Shown here: positions 41,035 through 49,677 of the stretch, one piece after another
How the letters are laid out: each line of letters starts with the position of its first letter
How positions within the stretch are numbered: position 1 is the stretch's first letter
From: Streptomyces sp. WZ.A104
Lineage (GTDB): Bacteria > Actinomycetota > Actinomycetes > Streptomycetales > Streptomycetaceae
NCBI RefSeq assembly: GCF_002382885.1
Contig: NZ_NWVL01000039.1
Span: 1-64,000 of the forward strand
Length of the DNA stretch: 64,000 nucleotides
Direction of reading: 5' to 3'
Translations under genes and position numbers: made by a program
Notes under the pieces: model-generated
Database searches by the model: none
What the model was told of the DNA's origin: nothing
What the model saw: the letters and a program-made list of their open reading frames with translations, nothing else

Positions 41035-42606
41035 ATGACTCAGCTGGACGCGCGGCCACAGGCCGGAGACACGGTACGGGGAAGTGCCCCGGCCGACGGC
41101 GGTGTACGCGGAAAGGGGCTCGGCGGGAACTCCGTCGGCCTCATGGGCAGCGCCGTCATCGGCGTCTCCACCGTCGCCCCCGTCTACTGCCTGACCTCCA
41201 CCCTCGGCTCCACCGCCGGAGAGGTCGGCGTGCAGATGCCCGCCGTCTTCCTGGCCGGGTTCCTGCCGATGCTGCTGGTGGCCTTCGCCTACCGCGAGCT
41301 GAACCGGGCGATGCCGGACTGCGGTACCTCCTTCACCTGGACGGTGAAGGCGTTCGGCCCGCGCGTCGGCTGGATGTGCGGCTGGGGCCTGGTCATCGCG
41401 ACGATCATCGTCCTGTCCAACCTGGCGGGCGTCGCCACCTCGTTCTTCTGGCTGCTGGCGGGTGAGGTCACGGGCAGCCCCTCGGTCGCCGCCCTGGACG
41501 ACAGCAAGCTGGTCCACATCGGTACCTGCCTCGTCCTCGTCGCCGTCGCCACCGCCATCAGCTACCGGGGGATGACCGCCACCAAGGGCATCCAGTACAC
41601 CCTGGTCGGGCTGCAACTCGCCGTGCTCGCGCTGTTCGTGGCGATGGCCCTGAGCAAGGCGGGCAGCGGCGGCGCGGACTTCGCCACCTCGCTCGACTTC
41701 TCCTGGTCCTGGCTGAACCCGTTCGCCGTCCAGTCCTTCGCGGCCTTCACGGCCGGTCTCTCCCTCTCCATCTTCATGTTCTGGGGCTGGGACGCCTGCC
41801 TGACCGCCAACGAGGAGACCACCGGCAGCGAGAAGACCCCCGGCCGCGCCGCGCTCGTCGCCATGATCGTCCTGGTCGGCGCCTACCTGGCCACCGCCGT
41901 CGCCGCCCAGATGGCCGTCGGCTCCGGCACCACCGGGCTCGGCCTCGCCAACCCGGAGACCGGCGAGAACGTCTTCGCCGCCCTCGCCGGACCGGTCATG
42001 GGCTCCGGGCTCGGTGTGCTGCTCTTCGTCGCCGTCCTCGCCTCGGCCGCCGCCAGCCTCCAGACCACGTTCATCCCGGTGGCCCGCACGGTCCTCGCGA
42101 TGTCGACGTACGAGGCGATGCCCGCCTCGTACGCGAAGGTCCACCCCCGCTTCAGGACTCCCGGCCGGGCGACGGTCGTGGCGGGCATCGGGACCGGTGT
42201 CTTCTACACCGTGATGACGCTGGTCAGCGAGCATGTGCTGATCGACACCATCTACGCGCTCGGCCTCATGATCTGCTTCTACTACGCGCTGACCGCCTTC
42301 GCCTGCGCCTGGTACTTCCGCGCCGAACTGACCCGCTCCGGCCGCGACCTGGTCTTCAAGGGCCTCTTCCCGGTCGTCGGCGGCATCCTGCTCGCGGCCG
42401 TCTTCGCCAAGACCCTCTACGACATGTGGGACCCGGCGTACGGCTCCGGCTCCTCGGTGTTCGGCGTCGGCTCGGTCTTCGTCATCGGGGTGGGGCTGCT
42501 GCTCCTGGGCGTGGTGCTGATGGCCGCGATGGAGCGCCGCAGCCCGGCGTTCTTCCGGGGCCAGGTGCTGACGAAGGAGACCCCGGCCCTGGTGGTCCAG
42601 GACTGA
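41035..42606 (+). CDS. APC family permease (amino acid/amine transporter)
   Basis: This 523-residue protein has about twelve hydrophobic segments, starting LGGNSVGLMGSAVIGVSTVA, the first-helix unwound motif region of APC transporters, and later FMFWGWDACLTANEET. It probably imports an amino acid or amine by proton symport. The ATG at 41035 lacks a Shine-Dalgarno sequence. It follows the amidohydrolase and aldehyde dehydrogenase genes and could bring in their substrate, which is inference. Confidence 0.87.
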   Translation: MTQLDARPQAGDTVRGSAPADGGVRGKGLGGNSVGLMGSAVIGVSTVAPVYCLTSTLGSTAGEVGVQMPAVFLAGFLPMLLVAFAYRELNRAMPDCGTSFTWTVKAFGPRVGWMCGWGLVIATIIVLSNLAGVATSFFWLLAGEVTGSPSVAALDDSKLVHIGTCLVLVAVATAISYRGMTATKGIQYTLVGLQLAVLALFVAMALSKAGSGGADFATSLDFSWSWLNPFAVQSFAAFTAGLSLSIFMFWGWDACLTANEETTGSEKTPGRAALVAMIVLVGAYLATAVAAQMAVGSGTTGLGLANPETGENVFAALAGPVMGSGLGVLLFVAVLASAAASLQTTFIPVARTVLAMSTYEAMPASYAKVHPRFRTPGRATVVAGIGTGVFYTVMTLVSEHVLIDTIYALGLMICFYYALTAFACAWYFRAELTRSGRDLVFKGLFPVVGGILLAAVFAKTLYDMWDPAYGSGSSVFGVGSVFVIGVGLLLLGVVLMAAMERRSPAFFRGQVLTKETPALVVQD

Positions 42607-42634
42607 GTCCTCCGGCGCGGCGGTCAGCCGCCGA

Positions 42635-43363
42635 CTACGGGCGCCAGTAACCCAGCGCGTTCACCCGGTCCTTGGGCAGGCCCAGCTCCTTGCGGAGGTA
42701 CGCCGACAGGGTCCGGGTGGTCGACGTGTCGCAGGCGACCCAGACGTACGCGTCCGAGTGGTCCTCGCCCAGCAGTCCCGGCAGCGCGGCCTTCACCTCG
42801 GAGACCAGATGCGCGCCCGCCTCGCGGCGCTCCACGTGGTGCAGGGTGTGGTGGGCCTCGTCGAGGCGGAACGGCAGTTTCCGGTCGTCCTCGTCCGAGG
42901 TCTCGAACCAGATGGTCGCCGGGGTGTCCGGGACCGCGTCCAGCAGCGAGTTGATCGCGGGCAGCGCGGCCGGGTCGCCGATCACGAAGAGCCGGGAGGG
43001 CGCCGGGTCGGGCAGGGCGAAGCCGGTGCCCTGGAGCGTCGCGTCGATCGTGTCGCCGGGCTGGGTGGCCCGCGCCCAGTCGCAGGCGGGGCCCTCGTGG
43101 AGGGCGAATTCGAGGCTGAAGGTCCCGGCCTCGGGGTCCGGGTCGACCAGGGTGTAGGCGCGCTGGTGCGGCTTGCCGGCCTCCTCGAACCAGAGCCGCA
43201 CCCACATCGTCGGATGCGCGCCGCCGGTCGCCGCGAGCAGCCCGCCGTCGCTCATGTGCACCCGGCGGAAGCGGTCGGTGACCTGCTCCGCGCCGGTCAC
43301 CGTGAACGTGAAATCACGCCCCCGGAGCAGTTTGAGAACGACGCCTTCCCAGCCATGTCCCAC
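42635..43363 (-). CDS. Siderophore-interacting protein (ferric-siderophore reductase)
   Basis: This 242-residue protein has an N-terminal FAD-binding barrel (RRVHMSDGG, then the flavin motif RAYTLVDPDP) and a C-terminal SIP domain (WVACDTSTTRTLSAYLRKEL, ending LGYWRP). It uses NAD(P)H-reduced flavin to release iron from ferric siderophores in the cytoplasm. The perfect iron box begins 51 bp upstream of its ATG, so it should be repressed by DmdR1/IdeR when iron is plentiful. It is divergent from the acylase-acyltransferase fusion gene. Confidence 0.92.
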   Translation of the reverse strand: MGHGWEGVVLKLLRGRDFTFTVTGAEQVTDRFRRVHMSDGGLLAATGGAHPTMWVRLWFEEAGKPHQRAYTLVDPDPEAGTFSLEFALHEGPACDWARATQPGDTIDATLQGTGFALPDPAPSRLFVIGDPAALPAINSLLDAVPDTPATIWFETSDEDDRKLPFRLDEAHHTLHHVERREAGAHLVSEVKAALPGLLGEDHSDAYVWVACDTSTTRTLSAYLRKELGLPKDRVNALGYWRP

Positions 43364-43413
43364 GGTGTCTCCTGCCTCGCCCTGGCGCCCCGGCCCACTG
43401 CCAAAGAGTCGCT

Positions 43414-43432
43414 TTAGGTTAGGCTAACCTAA
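43414..43432. promoter_or_regulatory. Iron box (DmdR1/IdeR operator)
   Basis: TTAGGTTAGGCTAACCTAA is a perfect 9-bp inverted repeat around one base and matches the actinobacterial iron-box consensus. It lies midway in the divergent promoter region, so it can control both the siderophore reductase and the acylase fusion gene. Confidence 0.95.
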
Positions 43433-43475
43433 ATCTTTAGGGCTGGGGAGTGGCTGAAAACCACCGGAGCAGGGG

Positions 43476-46292
43476 ATGGGCAGAGCGATGACCGCTGGCA
43501 CCGGCAGCGAGAGACCCGACGCCGGACCGGACCGGGGCGCCGGTGGCCGCTTCGAGGTGTTGCGGGACGACTGGGGGATACCCCACCTGCGGGCCGCCGA
43601 CGTCCTCGGCCTGGCCCGCGCCCAGGGGCACAACGCGGCCCTGGACCGGGCCTGGCAGCTGGAGACCGAGCGCCACCGGGTGCTCGGCACGACCGCCGCG
43701 TACCTCGGTGCGGAGGCCGTCGACTGGGACCGGTTCGTCCGGCGGGCCCGGCTCGCCGACACCGCCCGCCGCTGCTACGAGGGGCTCGCGCCCGAGACCG
43801 CCGCCTGGGTGGGCGCGTACGTCGACGGAGTCAACGAGGGCCTCGCCGAAGGGGCCGCCCTGGCCCCCGAGTTCGCCGCGGCCTCGCTCGTCCCCGGCCG
43901 CTGGGAGCCCTGGACCCCGCTCGGCGTCTGGCTCTCCACGCACATCCTGTTCGCGGGGTTCCCCACCAAACTCTGGCGCGAAGAGGTCGCCCGCCGACTC
44001 GGCGAGGACCACATGACCCTCTTCGCCACCGACGGCCCCGGCACCGCGGGCAGCAACGGCTGGCTCCTCACCGGCGACCGCACCACCACCGGCGCCCCCC
44101 TCATCGCGGGCGACCCGCACCGCTTCATCGAGGCCCCCGGCGTCTACCAGCAGATCCGGCTCGCCTGCCCCGAGTTCGACGTCGTCGGCCTCGCGGTCCC
44201 GGGCATCCCCGGCATCGCCCACTTCGGACACACGGGGGGCGTCGCCTGGGCGATCACCAACGCCATGGCGGACTACCAGGACCTGTACCGGGAGCGGTTG
44301 CGCCGCACCCCGGACGGTGGGGTCGAGGCACTGGGCCCGGACGGCTGGTACCGGGTCCACGCCCACACCGAGACCGTGGAGGTCGCCGGGGGAGAGCCGG
44401 AGACGGTCGAGATCGTGGAGACGGACCGGGGGCCGGTGATCATCGGGGACGTGCACGACGCTCCGAGCCCCGACGCGCCCGTCATCAGCCTCCGCCACCC
44501 GCCCCGCGTCACCGGCGACCTCGGCTTCGACGTGCTGCCCGCGCTGCTCCGGGCCCGTACGGTCGCCGACCTCGACGCCGCCCTCGACCGCTGGGTCGAG
44601 CCGGTCAACGTGGTCCTGGCCGCCGACACCGCCGGGGACACCCTGCACCGGACCGCCGGACACGTCCCGGCGCGCCCGTACGCCAACCGGCTGCGGGTCG
44701 TTCCGGCCGAGGACCCGGCGTACGCCTGGCGCGGGGGCGAGACCGTCCCCCTGCCCCGCACCGAGGTCGACCCCGCCACCGGGATCGCCGTGATGGCCAA
44801 CGAACGTGGCCTCGCCGCCCCGCTGGGCGTGGAGTTCGCGCCCCCGCACCGGGCCCGCCGGATACGGGAGCTGCTCGACGCGGACACGGACCGCTCGCCC
44901 GCCGACATGGCCGCCGTCCACACCGACACCCGCCTCGCCTCGGCCCGCCCGCTGCTGTCCCTGCTCGCCGGGGCCCCGGCCCTGGGCCCCGCCGCCGAAC
45001 GCCTCCGGGACCGGCTGCTGCGCTGGGACCGCCACATGGACGCGGACAGCACCGAAGCGACCCTCTACGCGCGGCTGCGCACGGACGTCGTCCACCGCCT
45101 GGCCGCCCACCCAGCCCTGAAGGCCCTCACGGCCGCGGACGATCCGTGGCGCTCGACCGCCTACCCGCCGCTCTTCCGCCCCTGGCTCGCCACCGTCCCC
45201 CGGATCGGCTACGCCCTGGAGACCCTGCTGACCGTGGGGTTCCTGCCGTACGAGGACCGGCTGGCGGTGGTCGCGGCCTCGGCCGAGGCGGTCGCGGCGG
45301 CGGCCGAGGAGACCCCGCCCGGCCCGTGGGGCGAGCTGCACCGGCTGTCCCCCTGGCAGGCGCTCCCGGACGCGGTCCCCGACGAGGCCGCCCGGCCGGG
45401 GCTCGCGGGCGACCACGACTGCGTGCTGTCCACCTCCAGCGTGCCCGGCGTCACCGACCTGTTCGCCCGGGGCCCGGCCGCCCGTTACGTCTGGGACCTG
45501 GCCCGCCGCGAGGACAGCAGGTGGGTGGTGCCCTTCGGTGCGTCCGGCGTCCCCGGGTCCGCGCACCACCGCGACCAGACACCCCTGTGGGCGCGGGGCG
45601 ACCTCGCCCCGGTCGTCACCGACTGGAACCTGCTGCACCGCACGACACACCCCGCGACGCCCCGCCCCGAGGGCGCCGAGAACGACGAGGACAAGGCCCC
45701 CATGACCGTCACCGAACCCACCGCGCCCGCCCTCCGCCCGGCCGTGCACGAGCAGAAGGTCGAGGGCTTCGGCACCGTCCGCCTGGTCCCGGTCGACCCG
45801 GCGGCCGACGCCGGCCTGCTGCACGGCTGGGTCACCGAGGAGCGCGCCCGGTTCTGGGGCATGGCCGACCACACCCGTGAACAGGTCCAGGAGATCTACG
45901 AGTTCGTCGACTCACTCCCCACCCACCACGCCTACCTGGCGCTGCGCGACGGCGTCCCGGCCGCGCTCTTCCAGACGTACGAGCCGGACGCCGACCCGGT
46001 GGGCGAGTGCTACGACGTCCAGCCCGGGGACTTCGGTATCCACCTGCTGATCGCGCCCGCCGAGGGCGAGGGCGCGGTGAAGGGGTACACCGACGCCCTG
46101 CTCACCGCGTTCATCGGTTACGTCTTCAGCGACCCGGCCCACCTGCGGGTCGTCGTCGAGCCGGACGCCCGCAACGAGAAGGCGCTCGCCCGGATGGTCC
46201 GGGTCGGCTTCGAGCTGGGCCCGGAGATCCAGAAGCCGGAGAAGACGGCCCGGCTGGCGTTCCTGAGCCGGGCGGCGCTGGGCCTGGCCTGA
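43476..46292 (+). CDS. Penicillin acylase-like Ntn hydrolase fused to siderophore-type GNAT acyltransferase
   Basis: One uninterrupted frame of 938 residues. Residues 1 to about 735 form a penicillin acylase-family Ntn hydrolase. It opens FEVLRDDWGIPHLRA, and the self-processing serine (Ser193) lies in GSNGWLLTGD, followed by GAPLIAGDPHR. From about 745, after an acidic linker, comes an IucB/AlcB-type GNAT (VRLVPVDPAADAGLLHGWVT, then FGIHLLIAPAEGEG and NEKALARMVRVGFELG), as used to acylate hydroxylamine siderophore precursors. An ATG at 45702 could also start the GNAT separately. No signal peptide is seen, unlike PvdQ. The iron box upstream implies a role in siderophore making or maturation. 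Confidence 0.8.
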   Translation: MGRAMTAGTGSERPDAGPDRGAGGRFEVLRDDWGIPHLRAADVLGLARAQGHNAALDRAWQLETERHRVLGTTAAYLGAEAVDWDRFVRRARLADTARRCYEGLAPETAAWVGAYVDGVNEGLAEGAALAPEFAAASLVPGRWEPWTPLGVWLSTHILFAGFPTKLWREEVARRLGEDHMTLFATDGPGTAGSNGWLLTGDRTTTGAPLIAGDPHRFIEAPGVYQQIRLACPEFDVVGLAVPGIPGIAHFGHTGGVAWAITNAMADYQDLYRERLRRTPDGGVEALGPDGWYRVHAHTETVEVAGGEPETVEIVETDRGPVIIGDVHDAPSPDAPVISLRHPPRVTGDLGFDVLPALLRARTVADLDAALDRWVEPVNVVLAADTAGDTLHRTAGHVPARPYANRLRVVPAEDPAYAWRGGETVPLPRTEVDPATGIAVMANERGLAAPLGVEFAPPHRARRIRELLDADTDRSPADMAAVHTDTRLASARPLLSLLAGAPALGPAAERLRDRLLRWDRHMDADSTEATLYARLRTDVVHRLAAHPALKALTAADDPWRSTAYPPLFRPWLATVPRIGYALETLLTVGFLPYEDRLAVVAASAEAVAAAAEETPPGPWGELHRLSPWQALPDAVPDEAARPGLAGDHDCVLSTSSVPGVTDLFARGPAARYVWDLARREDSRWVVPFGASGVPGSAHHRDQTPLWARGDLAPVVTDWNLLHRTTHPATPRPEGAENDEDKAPMTVTEPTAPALRPAVHEQKVEGFGTVRLVPVDPAADAGLLHGWVTEERARFWGMADHTREQVQEIYEFVDSLPTHHAYLALRDGVPAALFQTYEPDADPVGECYDVQPGDFGIHLLIAPAEGEGAVKGYTDALLTAFIGYVFSDPAHLRVVVEPDARNEKALARMVRVGFELGPEIQKPEKTARLAFLSRAALGLA

Positions 46293-46428
46293 GGGCCGTG
46301 GCCCTGCCGTGCGGCGCTCAGGGGCCGTTCGGGCCGGGCCGTCGGCGAATGCCATGATGGGGAGGAGCGGGAGGCTTTCCGCCCGCGTACACAGGACGAT
46401 GCAGACACCTCACGACAAGGGAAGCGCC

Positions 46429-46689
46429 ATGGCCACCGGAACCACCGAAAGCCCTGCCACCCTCTACGCGCCCGTCTCGCTCGGCCTGGGCGTCGTCGCG
46501 GTGGTCCTCTCCTTCTTCCTCGCCGTCTTCGCGCTCCTGGCCGGCGCCCTCGCGGTCACCTTCGGCGTCCTCGGTCTGGTCAGCAGGGTCCCGGTCAACC
46601 GGACCCAGTGCTACATCGGCCTCGCCGCCGGTGCCGTCGGTGTGCTCCTCCCGCTCTTCTTCCTCTTCGCCTACACCGGCGGCCTCTGA
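46429..46689 (+). CDS. Small membrane protein, two helices
   Basis: This 86-residue protein has a short polar start and two or three hydrophobic helices covering most of its length, with a Cys between them (VNRTQCYIGLAAGAVGV). It resembles the DUF4190-type small membrane proteins of actinobacteria, but the match is loose. The ATG at 46429 is preceded by AAGGGAAG. A very strong hairpin follows its stop. The function is unknown. Confidence 0.65.
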   Translation: MATGTTESPATLYAPVSLGLGVVAVVLSFFLAVFALLAGALAVTFGVLGLVSRVPVNRTQCYIGLAAGAVGVLLPLFFLFAYTGGL

Positions 46690-46692
46690 GCC

Positions 46693-46740
46693 ATTGCCCC
46701 TTGAGGCATTGCCCCTAAGGGCAATGCCTCAAGGGGCAAT
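46693..46740. terminator. 22-bp perfect hairpin with 4-nt loop
   Basis: A perfect 22-bp inverted repeat (46693-46714 with 46719-46740) encloses CTAA. Each arm itself contains two ATTGCCCC copies. It begins 4 bp after the stop of the small membrane-protein gene and is AT-richer than its surroundings. It is a very stable terminator or an insertion-like palindromic element. Confidence 0.85.
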
Positions 46741-46845
46741 TGAACCCTTCTGTCCCCCTTCCTAAGGTCGATGGCAGGTGCCTGACACCAGGGCGCCCGA
46801 TGCCATGGCCTCGGCCGTGGTGTCGACGGGGATGAAGGGAAACAC

Positions 46846-48057
46846 ATGCAGTTCTCGCGTTTCGCCAAGGTGACCGCGCTGTCAGTGACCCCGCTCGCGC
46901 TCGTCGCGGGCGGCTTCCAGGCGACCGCTCTCGCCTCGGGCTCCGCCTCCGGACCGGCCTCCGCCTCCGCGGTCTCCTCCGACGGGTCCGGTCCGGCGTT
47001 CGCCGTGTCGCAGCTGTCCGCCACGTCGTACGGCGGACTGAAGGACGTCACCGGCTTCGCCGCGGACAGCGCCCAGGGCAAGGCGCTCGACGCGCAGGGC
47101 CTCGGCGTCGCGCGGGCCGCCTCCGGCGAGACCGCCGTCGTCGACACCTCGTCGGCGGACGAAGGCATAACCGCCGCGGCCGGCCAGGGCTTCGTGGAGC
47201 TGTCCTGGAAGGCTTACGCCGAGAACGCCCAGTACGTCGTCACCCGCGACGGCAAGGAGATCGCCCGGCCGGGCGCGGGCGTGCAGTCCTTCCGGGACAC
47301 CGCCGTCAAGCCGGGCGCCCAGTACGACTACCAGGTCATTCCGCTCCTCCCCGAGGGCGGTCACTCCGGCGCCAGGACCTGGGGCATGAACGTCTCCGTC
47401 CCGGCCACCGGCTCCCTCGCCGGGCTGCGCGGTCAGGCGGTCCGGCAGGCCGAGGCGGCGGCCGCGGCGAAGACCACCACGCTGAGCTGGGTCGCGTTCC
47501 TGCCGTTCAAGAAGGTGGACGCTCCCGCGGCCGGCTGCGACTACAAGAAGGGCTTCCAGTACGGCGGTGACGGCCGCTCCAAGTTCGACTGGAAGTCGGA
47601 CAAGTACCGCGCGGCCCTGCACGCCACCGTCACCTGGAGCAACAAGAAGGTGGTGGGCAACAAGTCGGTCAAGCCTACCCACGTCTACAAGAAGTCGACC
47701 GGCAAGAAGGTCGCCACGAAGACGGCCACGGACAAGCACATGACCGCCAAGAAGCTGGGGTCGGGCAAGAACTCCGTGGACATCCGGTTCGTCATGCACG
47801 CCGCGAACCCGTTCTGCAAGGGGCTGGGCGGGGTCAAGGGGGCCATCAGCGGCGCGGCCACCATCAACATGACCAAGAGCGGCAACTGGACCATCCGCTC
47901 GGGCAAGCACCGCCTGATGCCCAACCACCACATCTACATCTACAACGGCGGCAAGGTCACCAACGTCTACACCCGCAAGTACGTCGGCCTGCCTTGCCTG
48001 ATCGGATCGGTCCTGTGCCAGGAGGCGGACCTGACGGGCCGCTACGGCAAGTTCTGA
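46846..48057 (+). CDS. Secreted protein with FN3-like and lysine-rich C-terminal domain
   Basis: This 403-residue protein has an N-terminal signal peptide (cleavage probably near ALAS). A low-complexity Ser/Ala stretch follows, then an FN3-like module (VELSWKAYAENAQYVVTRDG and FRDTAVKPGAQYDYQVIPL). The last 170 residues are Lys-rich with four Cys and read CDYKKGFQYGGDGRSKFDWK, ending in PNHHIYIYNGGKVTNVYTRK. This part resembles DUF3238-type extracellular domains as far as I can recall. It is exported and probably cell-wall associated or secreted. The function is unknown. Confidence 0.7.
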   Translation: MQFSRFAKVTALSVTPLALVAGGFQATALASGSASGPASASAVSSDGSGPAFAVSQLSATSYGGLKDVTGFAADSAQGKALDAQGLGVARAASGETAVVDTSSADEGITAAAGQGFVELSWKAYAENAQYVVTRDGKEIARPGAGVQSFRDTAVKPGAQYDYQVIPLLPEGGHSGARTWGMNVSVPATGSLAGLRGQAVRQAEAAAAAKTTTLSWVAFLPFKKVDAPAAGCDYKKGFQYGGDGRSKFDWKSDKYRAALHATVTWSNKKVVGNKSVKPTHVYKKSTGKKVATKTATDKHMTAKKLGSGKNSVDIRFVMHAANPFCKGLGGVKGAISGAATINMTKSGNWTIRSGKHRLMPNHHIYIYNGGKVTNVYTRKYVGLPCLIGSVLCQEADLTGRYGKF

Positions 48058-48076
48058 TCTCCTGAACGGAAGAAGG

Positions 48077-48116
48077 CGAGCCCTCTGTAGCCGCACGCGC
48101 GGCTACAGAGGGCTCG
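48077..48116. terminator. 18-bp hairpin between convergent genes
   Basis: A perfect stem of 18 bp (48077-48094 with 48099-48116) with a 4-nt loop lies after the secreted-protein gene. It contains the stop codon of the convergent Sel1-like gene, so it can end transcription from both sides. Confidence 0.9.
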
Positions 48117-48564
48117 TCCCGTCCCGGTTCAGCTCGCCGCCCGCCCGGAAAAGCCGCCGGGCGACGACGTGACCGCGCCCGGCGGCCATCCGGAACCAAG
48201 GTTCCGCCGCCGCCAGACCCTCGCGGTCCTGGACCAGCCGGCCCAGCTCCCACATCGACTCCACGTCCCCGGCCTTCACCGCCTGCCGCAGCATCCGCTC
48301 GGCGGCGTCCGGCCGCCCCTGGCTCCGCGCGTCCAGGGCGAGCGTGCGCAGCCCCCGAACGGCACGGGCGTCCCCGGCGGCAGCGGCGACGGCCAGTTGC
48401 CGGGGGTCCGGCGGGCGGCGGTAGCGCTGGGCGATCAGCAGCAGGATCCCGGCCGCCCACATGATCCAGCTCAGCCCGATCAGCGTGCTGCTGCCCAGGA
48501 ACACACCGGTCAGGCTCAGCGCACCGCCTGCGGGCAGCAGGAAGAACCCCAGTCCCATTCCCAT
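48103..48564 (-). CDS. Membrane-anchored Sel1/TPR-like protein
   Basis: This 153-residue protein starts with two hydrophobic helices, followed by a cytosolic region of short helical repeats (DARAVRGLRTLALDARSQGR, AERMLRQAVKAGDVESMWEL) resembling Sel1-type TPR repeats. It probably acts as a protein-binding scaffold at the membrane. It is divergent from the F420-type oxidoreductase gene. The specific role is unknown. Confidence 0.7.
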   Translation of the reverse strand: MGMGLGFFLLPAGGALSLTGVFLGSSTLIGLSWIMWAAGILLLIAQRYRRPPDPRQLAVAAAAGDARAVRGLRTLALDARSQGRPDAAERMLRQAVKAGDVESMWELGRLVQDREGLAAAEPWFRMAAGRGHVVARRLFRAGGELNRDGTSPL

Positions 48565-48683
48565 CCCACGTCCTCTCCCGCAGTCCTGCCCGCTCCCAGG
48601 CTATGGCCAGGGCTGACATGGTCTCGGAATTCTCGGGCCTACGGCATATCTTGGCCCCCGTGCAGACGACGGAGGTGTTCCCG

Positions 48684-49529
48684 ATGCGGATCTCCACGAC
48701 GATCTTCCTCACCGACGAGACGGTGACACCGGTCAGACTCGCCCGCGAGCTGGAGCAGCGGGGGTTCGCCGGGCTGTACCTGCCCGAGCACACCCACATC
48801 CCGGTGAGCCGGAGCACGCCGTATCCGGCGGGCGGTGATCTGCCCCGCGAGTACGGCCGCACCCTGGACCCCTTCGTCGCCCTCGGCCAGGCCGCCGCGG
48901 TCACCGAACGCCTCGCGCTGGGCACCAGCATCACGCTGATCGCCCAGCACGACCCGATCGGCCTGGCCAAGCAGGCGGCCACCCTGGACCACCTCTCCGG
49001 CGGCCGGTTCACCCTCGGCATCGGCTACGGCTGGAACGTGGAGGAGGCCGTCGACCACGGGGTGCGGTGGTCGACCCGCCGGGACCTGGGCCGGGACCGG
49101 ATGGCGCTGATGCGGGCCCTGTGGGCGGACGAGCCAACGGCGTACGACGGCGAGTTCGGGTCCGTACAGGCGAGCGAGGCGCACCCCAAGCCGGTCCAGC
49201 GGCCGCGCGGCCCGGTCAACGGCCCGCGCACCCTGATCGGCGGCGGAGCGGGCCCGAAGCTGTTCGCGCACATCGCGGAGTACGCGGACGGCTGGCTGCC
49301 CATCGGCGGCCGGGGCCTCACCGAGTCCCTCCCGAAGCTGCGGGCGGTCTGGGAGGAGGCCGGGCGCGACCCGAAGGGCCTCCAGGTGGTGCCGCACGCG
49401 GTCCTGCCGAGCCCGGGGAAGCTCGCCCACTACGCGGATCTGGGCATCGAGGAGGTCGTGCTCCAGCTGCCCCCGGCCGACGAGCCGGAGGTGCTGCGGG
49501 CGCTGGACGCCTACGCCGCGTACCTGTAG
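48684..49529 (+). CDS. LLM class F420-dependent oxidoreductase
   Basis: This 281-residue luciferase-like protein carries GLYLPEHTHIPVSR, the QAATLDHLSGGRFTLGIGYG signature and the GGAGPKLFAHIAEYADGW end motif of the TIGR03619/F420 group. It probably uses reduced F420 to reduce or oxidise a small molecule. The ATG at 48684 with GGAGGTG upstream is preferred to the open frame reaching further 5'. fbiC, needed for the cofactor, is 3 kb downstream. Confidence 0.87.
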   Translation: MRISTTIFLTDETVTPVRLARELEQRGFAGLYLPEHTHIPVSRSTPYPAGGDLPREYGRTLDPFVALGQAAAVTERLALGTSITLIAQHDPIGLAKQAATLDHLSGGRFTLGIGYGWNVEEAVDHGVRWSTRRDLGRDRMALMRALWADEPTAYDGEFGSVQASEAHPKPVQRPRGPVNGPRTLIGGGAGPKLFAHIAEYADGWLPIGGRGLTESLPKLRAVWEEAGRDPKGLQVVPHAVLPSPGKLAHYADLGIEEVVLQLPPADEPEVLRALDAYAAYL

Positions 49530-49677
49530 GCCCGCGGGGGGCGGGTGCAACCGGGCACGGCCGCAGGGCATCCTTACTCTCCGGGGATCGCGAACGCGGG
49601 CCCGGTCCGCGGACGCGTACGAGCGCGTCAGTGCGCGTCCCGCGCTGGACCTGGTGCCCGCCCGAGTGGGGAGTGGA

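Noticed and set aside
43437..45872. 811-codon minus-strand frame opposite the acylase fusion
   Set aside because: Low-complexity shadow translation; the plus strand has Ntn hydrolase and GNAT motifs.
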